Origin: Pontibacter oryzae
GTDB taxonomy: Bacteria; Bacteroidota; Bacteroidia; Cytophagales; Hymenobacteraceae
DNA length: 64,000 bases
Reading direction: 5' to 3'
Assembly: GCF_003576375.1 (NCBI RefSeq)
Contig: NZ_QWGE01000003.1
Coordinates: 1-64,000 of the forward strand
A program made the translations under genes and the position numbers. Below, piece by piece: positions 8,039 through 16,907 of this stretch. The number at the start of each line of letters is the position of its first letter. The stretch's first letter is position 1. The notes beneath the pieces were generated by a model that did not search any database, was not told the DNA's origin, and saw nothing but the letters and a program-made list of their open reading frames with translations.

Positions 8039-8962
8039 CTATTGCAGCACAGTGTCAAAGGCGACCAGGTTCACGAATTCCTGCACGCGGGCGTCAATCT
8101 CTTCCTGCGTCAGGTTTTTCAAGCGCTCGGTACCGAATTTTTCTACGCAGAACGATGCCATGGCAGAACCGTGGATCACGGCGCGCTTCATACTATCGAA
8201 GCTAATATTATCGCAGCTGGCCAGGTAACCGATAAAGCCACCGGCAAAAGTATCGCCAGCGCCGGTTGGGTCAAACACCTCTTCCAATGGCAAAGCTGGC
8301 GCAAAGAATACTTTATCCTCGCCAAACAGCAGGGCACCATGCTCTCCTTTTTTGATGATCAGGAATTTCGGGCCCATCGCCATGATCTTTTTGGCAGCCT
8401 TTACCAGCGAGTACTCGCCGCTCAGCTGGCGCGCCTCCTCATCGTTAATCGACAGCACATCCACCAGTTTCAGCGTTTGCATCAGGTCTTCCAGGGCAAT
8501 GTCCATCCAGAAGTTCATGGTATCCATTACCACTAGCTTAGGGCGGTTGCTCAGGCGCTCAATTACCGTGCGCTGCACCTGCGGGGCCAGGTTGCCCAGC
8601 ATCAGGAACTCGCAGCCCTGGTAGCTCTCCGGGATGATCGGGTCGAAGTCGCCGAGCACGTTAAGCTCTGTGGCCAGCGTTTCGCGGCTGTTCATGTCGT
8701 TAAAATAGCGGCCAGACCAGAAGAAAGACTTCTCGTTCTCCTTCACTTGCACGCCTTCGGTGCTGATGTTGCGCGCGTGCATCAGGCTAATGTGGTCCTG
8801 ATCGAAATCACCGCCCACAACCGATACCACGTTTACCGGCTTCACAAAATAAGAGGCCGACAACGAAATATAGGTCGCTGCGCCACCTACGATCTTATCT
8901 GTTTTTCCGAAGGGTGTCTCCAGCGCGTCAAACGCCATCGAACCAACTACTGTTAAGCTCAT
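8039..8962 (-). CDS. PfkB family carbohydrate/nucleoside kinase
   Basis: A 307-residue sugar kinase of the ribokinase/PfkB superfamily, which phosphorylates a sugar or nucleoside hydroxyl with ATP. The PfkB signature DPTGAGDTFAGGFIGYL (about residues 241-257) holds the anion hole and catalytic Asp. The N-terminal GG motif is GGAATYISLSASYF (about 26-39). Length is standard. Substrate specificity cannot be decided; adenosine-kinase-like or fructokinase-like are both possible. It is a single-gene unit closed by a tetraloop terminator. Confidence 0.9.
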   Translation of the reverse strand: MSLTVVGSMAFDALETPFGKTDKIVGGAATYISLSASYFVKPVNVVSVVGGDFDQDHISLMHARNISTEGVQVKENEKSFFWSGRYFNDMNSRETLATELNVLGDFDPIIPESYQGCEFLMLGNLAPQVQRTVIERLSNRPKLVVMDTMNFWMDIALEDLMQTLKLVDVLSINDEEARQLSGEYSLVKAAKKIMAMGPKFLIIKKGEHGALLFGEDKVFFAPALPLEEVFDPTGAGDTFAGGFIGYLASCDNISFDSMKRAVIHGSAMASFCVEKFGTERLKNLTQEEIDARVQEFVNLVAFDTVLQ

Positions 8963-9056
8963 ATTTTTAAATTTTAAATGACTGATTTTTGAATGAGTGA
9001 ATACTTAAACCTTAAAGCAATTTAACTATCCAGCCACTTAGCAATACAATGTAAAT

Positions 9057-9089
9057 AAAAAAAGCCCTTGAAGGTTCGCTTCAAGGGCT
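9057..9089 (-). terminator. Terminator after tRNA-His
   Basis: AAGCCCTTGAAG pairs with CTTCAAGGGCTT around a five-base loop, and the minus strand continues into a T-run of seven. The stem directly abuts the encoded CCA end of the tRNA. Confidence 0.93.
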
Positions 9090-9092
9090 TGG

Positions 9093-9167
9093 GGTGGAAG
9101 ATGGGGCTCGAACCCACGACCCCCAGAATCACAATCTGGTGCTCTAACCTACTGAGCTACAACCACC
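9093..9167 (-). tRNA. tRNA-His (anticodon GTG)
   Basis: Read on the minus strand from GGTGGTTGTAGCTC. The D-stem is GCTC/GAGC, the anticodon stem CCAGA/TCTGG with loop TTGTGAT (anticodon GTG), and the T-arm GTGGG-TTCGAGC-CCCAT. The extra 5' G (-1) pairs with C73, the histidine identity element. CCA is encoded after C73 (9090-9092). The acceptor stem has two T-T oppositions (5' GTGGTTG against 3' CTTCCAC) at positions 5-68 and 6-67, which is unusual. Confidence 0.93.
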
Positions 9168-9312
9168 GTGTCTCAATTGAGAGTGCAAATATAAGCAGCA
9201 TTTCACATAATGCAATACCTACGGCTCATTTTTTAGCTCAAAAATCGACTTAAATCTATAACAAACTATGAATCAGAAGTATATTTTTTAAAAAAATACT
9301 TCCCTGATTTGC

Positions 9313-9681
9313 TTATTGTGCTAACTTGGTGCCGCACCAGGGGCAATAGTTAATCACTACCATCGATGCGCTGCCATCATGCACGGGTATGCCATACAGG
9401 CCTTCGTCCCATTTATTGATGATTACCTCCGGGTCATCATACGTGGTTTCGCCCTCCTCGTCTATACTTTGAAATACCTTATCGGCCAGCATCAGACAGC
9501 AGTAGCTCTCGTAATCGAAGCCCTGCGCCTTTAACTTCTCGGTGGTGGCCCAATCATAACAAGCTTCATCCTCATGTATGGCATCGATGTAAGCCTCATA
9601 CTCTTCCGAAGCCATCACTTCCTCAGGCAGCTCTTTCCCGAAAAAGCGGGCATGCAGTTCTTTAAATTTCTCCAGTTCCAT
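9313..9681 (-). CDS. Small acidic protein with C-terminal CPWCG motif
   Basis: A 122-residue acidic protein. The C-terminal segment HDGSASMVVINYCPWCGTKL resembles the zinc-knuckle end of small Bacteroidota proteins such as DUF6980; that link is from memory and uncertain. Two adjacent Cys (YCCLM, near residue 60) could complete a metal site. It starts 2 bases after dihydroorotase ends on the same strand, so the two are very probably co-transcribed. Its role is unknown. Confidence 0.75.
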   Translation of the reverse strand: MELEKFKELHARFFGKELPEEVMASEEYEAYIDAIHEDEACYDWATTEKLKAQGFDYESYCCLMLADKVFQSIDEEGETTYDDPEVIINKWDEGLYGIPVHDGSASMVVINYCPWCGTKLAQ

Positions 9682-9683
9682 GC

Positions 9684-11018
9684 TTACCTGTCGAACAGCA
9701 GGCGCTCGCCTTTTTTACTTTCATCAAATGTGCCGTTGGCAAAGGCATGGTGGCCCGACACAATGGTATGCATGATGCTTGTGCTGAAGGTATGGCCCTC
9801 AAACGGCGACCAGCCGCACTTATAGTATGTGTTCTCTTTGGTAACAGTAAACGGCTTGTTCAGGTCCACCAAAACCAAATCAGCCCAGTAGCCCTCGCGG
9901 ATGTAGCCGCGCTCGCGCACGTTGAAGAGTATAGCCGGGGCATGGGCCATTTTCTCCACCATTTTCTCCAGCGTCAGCTTGCCCTGCTTCACAAACTCCA
10001 GCATCATTTGCAAAGAGTGCTGCACTAGCGGCACCCCGGATGGTGCTTTTTTATACTTGTTCTGCTTCTCGTCCCAGGTATGCGGGGCGTGGTCCGTGGC
10101 AATTACATCCAGCTTATCTTCCAGCAAACCTTTCAGCAAGCCCTCTTTGTGGCGATGCTCTTTTATGGCCGGGTTGCATTTAATCTGTGTGCCAAACGTA
10201 TCGTAATCCTCCTTATCAAACCACAGGTGGTGCACACAGATTTCGGCGGTAATGCGCTTTTGCTCCAACGGAATGTCGTTACGGAACAGTTTCAGTTCTT
10301 CTTCCGTGGAGATATGCAGAATGTGCAGGCGCGTGTTGTGCTTCTCGGCCAGCTTCACGGCCAGGTACGAGGATTTAAAACAGGCGGCCTCGTTGCGGAT
10401 TTCCGGGTGGCACTGAATCGGGATGTCCTCGCCATACTTCTGCTCATACAGCGCCATGTTGTCGCGGATGGTTTGCTCGTCCTCGCAATGCACGGCAATT
10501 GGCAGTTTGGCTTTGGAGAAAATCTCTTCCAGCGTCTGCTCATTATCCACCAGCATGTTTCCCGTGGAAGAACCCATGAAGATCTTGATGCCGCAAACCG
10601 TATTCGGGTTGGTAAGCATTACCTCGGCCAGGTTATCGTTGGTGGCGCCCATGTAAAAGGAGTAGTTTGCCAGCGAGGTTTCAGCCGCGATGTTATACTT
10701 GTCTTCCAGCAACTCCTGCGTGGTGGCGTTAGGCACCGTGTTGGGCATCTCCATAAAGGAGGTGGTTCCGCCGGCCACAGCCGCTCTTGCCTCCGTTTCG
10801 ATGTTGGCTTTCTGGGTTAGTCCCGGCTCCCGGAAGTGCACCTGGTCGTCGATCACGCCCGGCAGCAAATGCAGCCCGGTGGCATCGATGGTCTCATCGG
10901 TGTCAGCTGTTATACTTTCGCCAATCTGCGCAATGCGGCCATTCTGGACCAGTACATCGGCGGTGGTTATACTTCCTTCGTTTACGAGTTGTGCGTTTTT
11001 TATGAGGATGGATTTCAT
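9684..11018 (-). CDS. pyrC: Dihydroorotase (amidohydrolase superfamily)
   Basis: A 444-residue type-I-like dihydroorotase, which cyclises carbamoyl aspartate in pyrimidine synthesis. Visible landmarks are DDQVHFREPGLTQK (about residues 56-69), the lysine in CGIKIFMGSS expected to be carboxylated, AVHCEDE, LHILHIS and the catalytic Asp in ATDHAPHTW. The usual first metal-binding His of the HxH pair is Gln here (QVH). I remember this variant from other Bacteroidota dihydroorotases, so it is probably lineage-specific, not loss of function. An allantoinase or hydantoinase role is less likely. A 122-residue acidic protein follows 2 bases later. Confidence 0.87.
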   Translation of the reverse strand: MKSILIKNAQLVNEGSITTADVLVQNGRIAQIGESITADTDETIDATGLHLLPGVIDDQVHFREPGLTQKANIETEARAAVAGGTTSFMEMPNTVPNATTQELLEDKYNIAAETSLANYSFYMGATNDNLAEVMLTNPNTVCGIKIFMGSSTGNMLVDNEQTLEEIFSKAKLPIAVHCEDEQTIRDNMALYEQKYGEDIPIQCHPEIRNEAACFKSSYLAVKLAEKHNTRLHILHISTEEELKLFRNDIPLEQKRITAEICVHHLWFDKEDYDTFGTQIKCNPAIKEHRHKEGLLKGLLEDKLDVIATDHAPHTWDEKQNKYKKAPSGVPLVQHSLQMMLEFVKQGKLTLEKMVEKMAHAPAILFNVRERGYIREGYWADLVLVDLNKPFTVTKENTYYKCGWSPFEGHTFSTSIMHTIVSGHHAFANGTFDESKKGERLLFDR

Positions 11019-11125
11019 CTATAGATCTGCTCTCTGGTAACCATTATATCGGCTAAGATACGTCATCTACACGTCTTTTGCTGTCTATCCGCCACAGTCT
11101 TTACCGCTCTCCCACAAAAAAGCCG

Positions 11126-11133
11126 TACTTTTG
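11126..11133 (+). promoter_or_regulatory. -7 element for the DEAD-box helicase
   Basis: TACTTTTG matches TAnnTTTG and lies 31 bases before the helicase ATG. No good TTTG is found at the right distance upstream, so only the downstream box is supported. Confidence 0.45.
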
Positions 11134-11164
11134 CATATCAACACGAAGTATAAATTTGAACACC

Positions 11165-12523
11165 ATGGCCGAAGAAGCAGAGAAAGAGATAAGCACCTTT
11201 GAGGATTTTAAGCTGAACAAGCAGCTCCTGAACGCCATTGCCGAGGCCGGCTACGAAAAACCCACGCCGATACAGTTACAGGCTATCCCGCTGATTTCGG
11301 CAGGCCACGATATATTGGGCATCGCCCAGACGGGCACGGGTAAAACCGCTGCTTTCCTGCTGCCGCTGCTCATGAAGGTAAAGTATGCGCAAGGCGATAA
11401 TCCGCGCGCCATTATTATTGCGCCAACCCGCGAGTTGGTGATGCAGATTGAGGAGAATATTACGCTACTGGCTAAGTATACCGATATCCGCCACCTGGCC
11501 ATTTACGGCGGGCTCGGCCCAAAAACTCAGATCGAAGCCGTTAACAAAGGTATTGATATACTGGTAGCCACGCCTAAGCGCCTGATGGAGCTTTACCTGA
11601 AAGGCGACCTGATCCTAAAAGACCTGAAAACGCTGATCCTGGATGAGGCAGATAAGATGATGGACATGGGCTTTATGCCGCAGATCCGGAGGTTGCTGGA
11701 GGTGATTCCGCGCAAGCGCCAGAACCTGCTGTTTTCGGCCACCATGCCGGATAAAGTGGTCGAGCTTTCGGAGGAATTCCTTGAGTTCCCAACCAGAGTA
11801 GAGATTACGCCACAAGCCACGCCCGTAGAAACCGTTAGCCAGGTGCTATACCAGGTGCCAAACCTGCGCACCAAGATTGAGTTGTTGGAGCACCTTATTC
11901 AGGATGCTGATACGCTTAACCGGGTGATCATCTTTACGCGCAGCAAGAAGAACGCCGAGAGCGTATCTAAGTTTCTGGAGCACCGCAACTATGGCGAGGT
12001 GCGCGCCATACATGGCAACAAAGGCCAAAACACCCGCATCAACTCCATGGAGGCCTTTAAGGGCGGCGAGATCCGTTTTCTGGTGGCAACCGACGTGGCT
12101 GCGCGTGGCATCGACGTAACCATGGTAAGCCATGTAATTAACTTTGACGTGCCCTTGATTTACGAGGATTACGTGCACCGCATTGGCCGCACGGGCCGCG
12201 CCGAACAAGCCGGGGCAGCCATCACTTTCGCCACTGAGGCCGAGATGTACCATGTGCAGAAGGTCGAAAAGATCATCCGTATGAAGATTCCGCAGGAGCC
12301 GATGCCCGAGACGGTGAAAGTGTTTAAAACGCCTTTTGAGGAGCAGCAGGAAATGGCCCGTGAGATAGACCGCCAGAAGCGCCGCGACGACCCTGACTTT
12401 AAAGGCGCCTTCCATGAGAAGAAAGGCCGCCACAAATCTAACTTCGACAAAGGCAAGAAGAAAGGCGACCCGAAGAACTCATTCTGGCAGAAGACCAAGA
12501 AAAAAGGAAGCCGGAAGAAATAA
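11165..12523 (+). CDS. DEAD-box ATP-dependent RNA helicase (RhlE-like)
   Basis: A 452-residue RNA helicase. In order: the F and Q of the Q-motif (FEDFKLNKQLL...PTPIQLQAIP), motif I AQTGTGKT, Ia PTRELVMQ, II DEAD (ILDEADKMMDMGF), III SAT, then the helicase C domain with VATDVAARGIDV and HRIGRTGRA. A Lys-rich tail of about 60 residues follows and would bind RNA. The start is taken at ATG 11165 (MAEEAEKEIS); an upstream in-frame ATG would lie in the leader and before the likely -7 element. It probably acts in ribosome assembly or mRNA turnover. Confidence 0.93.
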   Translation: MAEEAEKEISTFEDFKLNKQLLNAIAEAGYEKPTPIQLQAIPLISAGHDILGIAQTGTGKTAAFLLPLLMKVKYAQGDNPRAIIIAPTRELVMQIEENITLLAKYTDIRHLAIYGGLGPKTQIEAVNKGIDILVATPKRLMELYLKGDLILKDLKTLILDEADKMMDMGFMPQIRRLLEVIPRKRQNLLFSATMPDKVVELSEEFLEFPTRVEITPQATPVETVSQVLYQVPNLRTKIELLEHLIQDADTLNRVIIFTRSKKNAESVSKFLEHRNYGEVRAIHGNKGQNTRINSMEAFKGGEIRFLVATDVAARGIDVTMVSHVINFDVPLIYEDYVHRIGRTGRAEQAGAAITFATEAEMYHVQKVEKIIRMKIPQEPMPETVKVFKTPFEEQQEMAREIDRQKRRDDPDFKGAFHEKKGRHKSNFDKGKKKGDPKNSFWQKTKKKGSRKK

Positions 12524-12580
12524 GCAGGAAGCAGCAGCCAGAAACGGTTGCTGCTTTTATTTTGTGGCCAACTAGGAACA

Positions 12581-12613
12581 AAAAAGCCAGGCTTTAACGG
12601 CCTGGCTTTTTTG
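12581..12613. terminator. Bidirectional terminator between helicase and membrane protein
   Basis: AAAAAAGCCAGGC and GCCTGGCTTTTTT flank a seven-base loop. It can terminate both the rightward helicase and the leftward membrane protein gene. Confidence 0.93.
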
Positions 12614-12617
12614 TTGG

Positions 12618-13085
12618 TTAGAATCGTATACTTAAGAGCAGGCCCTCGGCCATTTGCCCAAATTTAAATACCAGAAAGTTAAGTATGGCGCTCCAGAAAA
12701 TAGCGCTCCAAAGCATGTGTATAAAAATATGCTTGCGGGGTGCGCCAAACAGGGCCGCTACCATCGTTCCGAAGATTGGAGTAAAGAGAATAGGCGTTAG
12801 AAAAGCAACGCCACTTATGCCGAAGCGCTTCCATATCTGCACAATGCGGCGGTTCTTCTTACTGAACATAGGCTTGCGCTTTGCCCGGCGGCGCGCCGAT
12901 ATCCACTTCGATACCGCCCTCCCGATCATGGAAAAAATCACAACGCTGGTCATCATGCCCGCCACCGTTAGCAGCACCGTCTCGACATAGGACAATCCTA
13001 GCGACACTCCTGTAACCGGCCCACCAAAAAACTTCACCATACTCACCAGGTATACCGACAGGTATTTTACTATTTCTACTAACAC
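12618..13085 (-). CDS. Small multi-pass membrane protein
   Basis: A 155-residue inner-membrane protein with three to four hydrophobic segments (about residues 33-55, 90-113 and 122-142). A basic loop RRRAKRKPMFSKKNRR lies between the first and second. The GVAFLTPILFTPIFGTMVAA segment recalls small multidrug-export or DedA/SNARE-associated type proteins; I cannot assign a family firmly. It stands alone and faces the helicase gene. Confidence 0.75.
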   Translation of the reverse strand: MLVEIVKYLSVYLVSMVKFFGGPVTGVSLGLSYVETVLLTVAGMMTSVVIFSMIGRAVSKWISARRRAKRKPMFSKKNRRIVQIWKRFGISGVAFLTPILFTPIFGTMVAALFGAPRKHIFIHMLWSAIFWSAILNFLVFKFGQMAEGLLLSIRF

Positions 13086-13260
13086 AGCTATTCCAGATAA
13101 AATTGTACTCTAACAAAAACAAAGGTTGCAATAATATATTATACGCGCTTCAAATAAATTAAACGTATGAATATATCAACAATCTATTTAGCTAATAAGC
13201 TAAATAACAACGCTTTGGGAGGGCAGAGGTGTAACAGCCCGTTTAGCACATTGGTTCAGG

Positions 13261-13917
13261 TTATACTTTTGGACCGAAAGCCAGGTCGCCGGCATCGCCG
13301 AGGCCCGGTACAATGTATGATTTCTCGTTGAGGTAATCGTCTATGGCGCCCAGCCAGATGTGAGCTTCTGGCACCTGCTCCCGCACATAGGCAAGGCCTT
13401 CGGGGGCGGCGATGGCGGCGGCAATATGTACCTGCTTTGGCTTGCCGTGGCGCAGCATGCCTTCATAGGATTTCACCAGCGAGCGCCCGGTGGCCAGCAT
13501 CGGGTCAGCCAGTATCAGTATCTTATCGTGGAGGTTGGTAGAGGCCAGGTACTCCATGTTTATCTGCAGCTGCGTGTTTTCCTCCTCTACGCGGTAAGCG
13601 CCCACAAACGTACTGTAGGCCTTATCGAAGTAATTGAGCATGCCGTTGTACAACGGAAGGCCGGCACGAAGTATGGTGGCCAGCACCGGCTGCTCGGCTA
13701 GCAACTGCGTTTTGGTCTCGGCCAGCGGTGTTGTTATACTTACTTCCTGATAAGGCAGCGTTTTAGAGATTTCGTAGGCCAGCAACTCACCCAGCCGCTC
13801 CAGGTTCCGGCGGAAGCGCAGGCTATCGCCGTGCACCTGCACATCGCGCAGCTCGGCTATATAATGGTTGGCAAGAGAGGGAGTTTCTGTTAGGATATGT
13901 ACGTTTTTCTTTTCCAT
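13261..13917 (-). CDS. upp: Uracil phosphoribosyltransferase
   Basis: A 218-residue enzyme that makes UMP from uracil and PRPP (pyrimidine salvage). The PRPP-binding signature ILADPMLATGRSL lies near residues 133-145. ATILRAGLPLYNGML and the uracil-binding C-terminal region YIVPGLGDAGDLAFG are present. Its ATG lies inside the 3' end of the acetyltransferase-like gene (28-base overlap), suggesting translational coupling. Upp here complements dihydroorotase for pyrimidine supply. Confidence 0.95.
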   Translation of the reverse strand: MEKKNVHILTETPSLANHYIAELRDVQVHGDSLRFRRNLERLGELLAYEISKTLPYQEVSITTPLAETKTQLLAEQPVLATILRAGLPLYNGMLNYFDKAYSTFVGAYRVEEENTQLQINMEYLASTNLHDKILILADPMLATGRSLVKSYEGMLRHGKPKQVHIAAAIAAPEGLAYVREQVPEAHIWLGAIDDYLNEKSYIVPGLGDAGDLAFGPKV

Positions 13918-14852
13918 GCGAGGTACCAGGGCGTGTGTTGATGCCTTAAAGATACATAGCTTATGGGGCTTGCACCAAAATTGGCGTAAAATTTCGCGAC
14001 CGATGGCACCATGCTTCCCTCAAAATCCAGCGCGCGGGCAGTGCCGGCATACCGCTGTATCACGCTGTCGAGCAGCAGGGCCATGGCCCCGGTTTGCCGG
14101 CCGCTTGCCGAGGAAGCCCCGAAAAGAAAAATAATTTTATCAGGCTGATGTACCAGCAGCGCTGCCGCCTGCATCTCGCCTTCCGCTGTCCGCGCCTGCA
14201 GCAGCTCGGCTACGCCCTGCTTCTCCAGTTCATGGTGCAATTGCTCCAGCAATTTGTAGTGCTTGGGTTTCATTTCTGCAAGTTCTTTGCCTTTGGTCCC
14301 TTTGAAAAGCTGAATCAGTGGGGCTATACTTTGCAGAGGATCCAGGCAAAGGCCGGATTGCTGGGCCCGTTTCAGGTTGCGTTTCTGGTTGGTGCTGTAG
14401 CCGCGCACCAATGCTGGGTAAGCAGGCTGCAGGTTTAGGTGATAAGTAAGACGTGCGCTTGTTTCGTAACCGGTTATACTTGTGGTTAGATTGTTCTGCG
14501 TGTTTAGCTGCAGGTATACGCTTTTATACTTTGCCGGAATCAGCGCTACATAGTCGGCCACATCTTTATACTTGCTGGCGGCGGTGGTAAATAGCCCGAG
14601 CTGCTGCGTAAAGTATGGCTGCCGTATTTGCTCCTGCCCCAACCGGTGGCCAAGCGGCAACGGAAACACTGATACATACTCCCCGTCCTGCTCCTCTACC
14701 ACGGCGCACCAAGTACGGCATACGCTGCTGAGGTACCAGTTATAGCCATACACCAGCCGTTCCCGCGATGCGGCTATACAGGCATTCCAGTTTTCTTCGT
14801 TTACCTGCTGGTGCGTTACAAAGCGCAGCTCCGGCTTTTTCGTGTGGCTCAT
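13890..14852 (-). CDS. GNAT/FemAB-like acyltransferase-fold protein
   Basis: A 320-residue protein resembling the tandem-GNAT (FemAB/peptidoglycan-bridge) class. Signs are the central TNQKRNLKRAQQSGL stretch and the C-terminal GNAT-like part with AAALLVHQPDKIIFLFGASS and ALDFEGSMVPSVAKFYANFGA. FDFEGS-type motifs occur in these proteins. The start is set at ATG 14852 (MSHTKKPELRF); the 61-codon upstream extension overlaps the divergent gene and looks non-coding. It overlaps upp by 28 bases. The substrate is unknown; wall or envelope modification is plausible. Confidence 0.75.
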   Translation of the reverse strand: MSHTKKPELRFVTHQQVNEENWNACIAASRERLVYGYNWYLSSVCRTWCAVVEEQDGEYVSVFPLPLGHRLGQEQIRQPYFTQQLGLFTTAASKYKDVADYVALIPAKYKSVYLQLNTQNNLTTSITGYETSARLTYHLNLQPAYPALVRGYSTNQKRNLKRAQQSGLCLDPLQSIAPLIQLFKGTKGKELAEMKPKHYKLLEQLHHELEKQGVAELLQARTAEGEMQAAALLVHQPDKIIFLFGASSASGRQTGAMALLLDSVIQRYAGTARALDFEGSMVPSVAKFYANFGASPISYVSLRHQHTPWYLAWKRKTYIS

Positions 14853-14955
14853 GGTCCTGCTAAAGTATAAATTACACACGTTTCCCGGAACTTTAAGCGC
14901 CAAAAACAGTACATTCGCACCAAATAATACCATACATTGCTTTAACACAACGCCC

Positions 14956-16617
14956 ATGAAACGCATACTTGGTGCCTTTGGTCTTACGCTTGCAGCCCTG
15001 GCAACGCAGGCGCAGGATGTATACATGCCGTACAACCCGGATACATATCACCTGATAGACCGCAACCAGATTAAGTATGGCGACCAAGTGCCGGAGATGC
15101 ATACCGCAGTGCGCCCCTATGGCCGCCAGGATGTAGCCGCACTGGCCGAGATAAGCGCCCAAAACGCCCGCACGGCTTCCGATGCCTTCAATGCCGCTTA
15201 CCTTCTCAACGATAACTGGAACTATACCAACCGCGAGCAAAACGACAGCCGCAAACCGATCTTCAACTACTTTTACCGCAACAAGACCGATCTGTACCAT
15301 GTCGAGTCGGAGGACTTTACGCTGCGTGTGAACCCGGTTATACATTTTGAGTTAGGCCTGGACAGTGAGTCGGACGGGGTGCGCTACATAAACACGCGCG
15401 GCGTGCAGCTGGAAGGCAGCATCGACAAACGCTTTGGCTTTTACGCGTTCGTGGGCGAGAACCAGGCACGGTTCCCGGAGTATGTAAACCGCCGCATCAA
15501 GCGCGATGCCGTGGTGCCGCACGAAACGCTCTGGAAAGACTTTAAGGAAGGCGGATACGATTTTATTACGGCGCGCGGCTACCTGAACTACGCTCTTAGC
15601 AAGCACGTGGAAATACAGATGGGCCACGACCGCCACTTCATCGGCGACGGCTACCGCTCGCTGATCTACTCCGATTACGCACCGCCGGCGTTCTTCCTCA
15701 AGCTCAACACCAAAGTATGGAAACTGCACTACATGAACCTGTTTCAGGAGCTTATCGCCACGGCCAACCGCAAAGACGAACTGCTGCCCAAAAAGTACAT
15801 GGCGTTGCATCGCCTGGGAATAAACGTAACCGACAACTTCAACTTCGGGTTATTTGAGCAGGTGATCTTTGCGCGGGGCAAGGGCAAGTTTGAGCTGCAG
15901 TACCTCAACCCTGCAATCTTTTACAGAAGCATTGAGCAAGGCCTGGGTAGCTCCGACAACGCCATGCTAGGCGCCGATTTCCGCTGGAACATACAAAACC
16001 GCGTGCAGCTTTACGGGCAGTTGTTGCTGGATGAGTTTGTACTGGATGAAGTGAAAAGCGGTAACGGCTGGTGGGCTAACAAACAGGCCGGGCAGATCGG
16101 GGCCAAGTATATCGATGCCTTTGGCCTCAGCAACCTCGACCTACAGGGCGAGATGAACATCATTCGGCCGTATACTTACCAGCACGAAGACCAGTTTACA
16201 AACTACCAGCACTACCGCCAGTCGCTGGCTCACCCGATCGGGTCTAACCTGCTGGAGCTGGTGGGCATTGTATATTACCAGCCCATTCCGCGCTTGATGC
16301 TTACCGGCAAGGCCGTGGCTACCCGCTATGGCCAGGATATTGTGTCGGCTACTGATACGCTGAACTATGGCAACAATGTGCTCCTATCCTACCGCGACCG
16401 TGTATCGACTTACGGCAACAAAATTGGGCAGGGTATCGAGACAAACCAACTGTACCTGGACCTGACTGCTTCTTTTCAGCTGCGCCACAACATGTTCCTG
16501 GACCTGAACCAGACCGTGCGCCGCACCACCACGGAAGGCGACGCCCCGGACTTTAATTCATACTATACCTCGGTTGCATTCCGCTGGAACATCCCACGCA
16601 GGCGGCACGAGTTTTAG
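14956..16617 (+). CDS. Wzi/RemB-like outer-membrane beta-barrel protein
   Basis: A 553-residue secreted protein with a signal peptide (MKRILGAFGLTLAALATQAQ) and many amphipathic beta-strands ending in an aromatic-rich terminus. The pattern (EIQMGHDRHFIGDGYRSL, YLNPAIFYRS, DNAMLGADFRWNI) is that of the capsule-assembly Wzi family, which in gliding Bacteroidota includes RemB. It should sit in the outer membrane. The start is ATG 14956, because an upstream extension lacks a signal peptide. Whether it binds exopolysaccharide or aids gliding is inference. A strong terminator follows. Confidence 0.82.
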   Translation: MKRILGAFGLTLAALATQAQDVYMPYNPDTYHLIDRNQIKYGDQVPEMHTAVRPYGRQDVAALAEISAQNARTASDAFNAAYLLNDNWNYTNREQNDSRKPIFNYFYRNKTDLYHVESEDFTLRVNPVIHFELGLDSESDGVRYINTRGVQLEGSIDKRFGFYAFVGENQARFPEYVNRRIKRDAVVPHETLWKDFKEGGYDFITARGYLNYALSKHVEIQMGHDRHFIGDGYRSLIYSDYAPPAFFLKLNTKVWKLHYMNLFQELIATANRKDELLPKKYMALHRLGINVTDNFNFGLFEQVIFARGKGKFELQYLNPAIFYRSIEQGLGSSDNAMLGADFRWNIQNRVQLYGQLLLDEFVLDEVKSGNGWWANKQAGQIGAKYIDAFGLSNLDLQGEMNIIRPYTYQHEDQFTNYQHYRQSLAHPIGSNLLELVGIVYYQPIPRLMLTGKAVATRYGQDIVSATDTLNYGNNVLLSYRDRVSTYGNKIGQGIETNQLYLDLTASFQLRHNMFLDLNQTVRRTTTEGDAPDFNSYYTSVAFRWNIPRRRHEF

Positions 16618-16647
16618 CGCAATGATGGTTTAAGCCATTTAGCATAT

Positions 16648-16687
16648 AAAAACGAGAGGCACTGAACCAGGGGCCTCTCGTTTTTAG
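16648..16687 (+). terminator. Terminator after the Wzi/RemB-like gene
   Basis: ACGAGAGGC pairs with GCCTCTCGT around an 11-12 base loop and is followed by a run of five T. It is 30 bases past the stop. Confidence 0.9.
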
Positions 16688-16755
16688 TTTAAAGAGGATG
16701 GTTTTCTGATGCCCTTACGTCCGTGGCGGCTTAGCAATTCTAAATTCAAAATAAG

Positions 16756-16763
16756 TATCTTTG
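16756..16763 (+). promoter_or_regulatory. -7 element upstream of the MsbA-type gene
   Basis: TATCTTTG matches TAnnTTTG, after the preceding terminator and about 145 bases before the ATG. No TTTG is seen 19 bases above it. Confidence 0.4.
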
Positions 16764-16907
16764 CAGCAGCCTGGCTGGCGCGTGCCCAAAGGCCATACTA
16801 TAAACACTTTAAACCTTTTTGAGTAGCGGCTGCAATGGCAGCCATACTTGTTGCCGGCAACAGCCGTTTCACTAGCAAACCCTGCGGCAGGCAACCCCAA
16901 ACGTACC

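Noticed and set aside
7889..8536. A 215-residue plus-strand open frame over the PfkB kinase end
   Set aside because: It crosses a strong terminator and overlaps the kinase antisense.
10080..10820. A 246-residue open frame on the plus strand
   Set aside because: It lies wholly antisense to dihydroorotase, whose motifs are intact; the antisense protein has no recognisable features.
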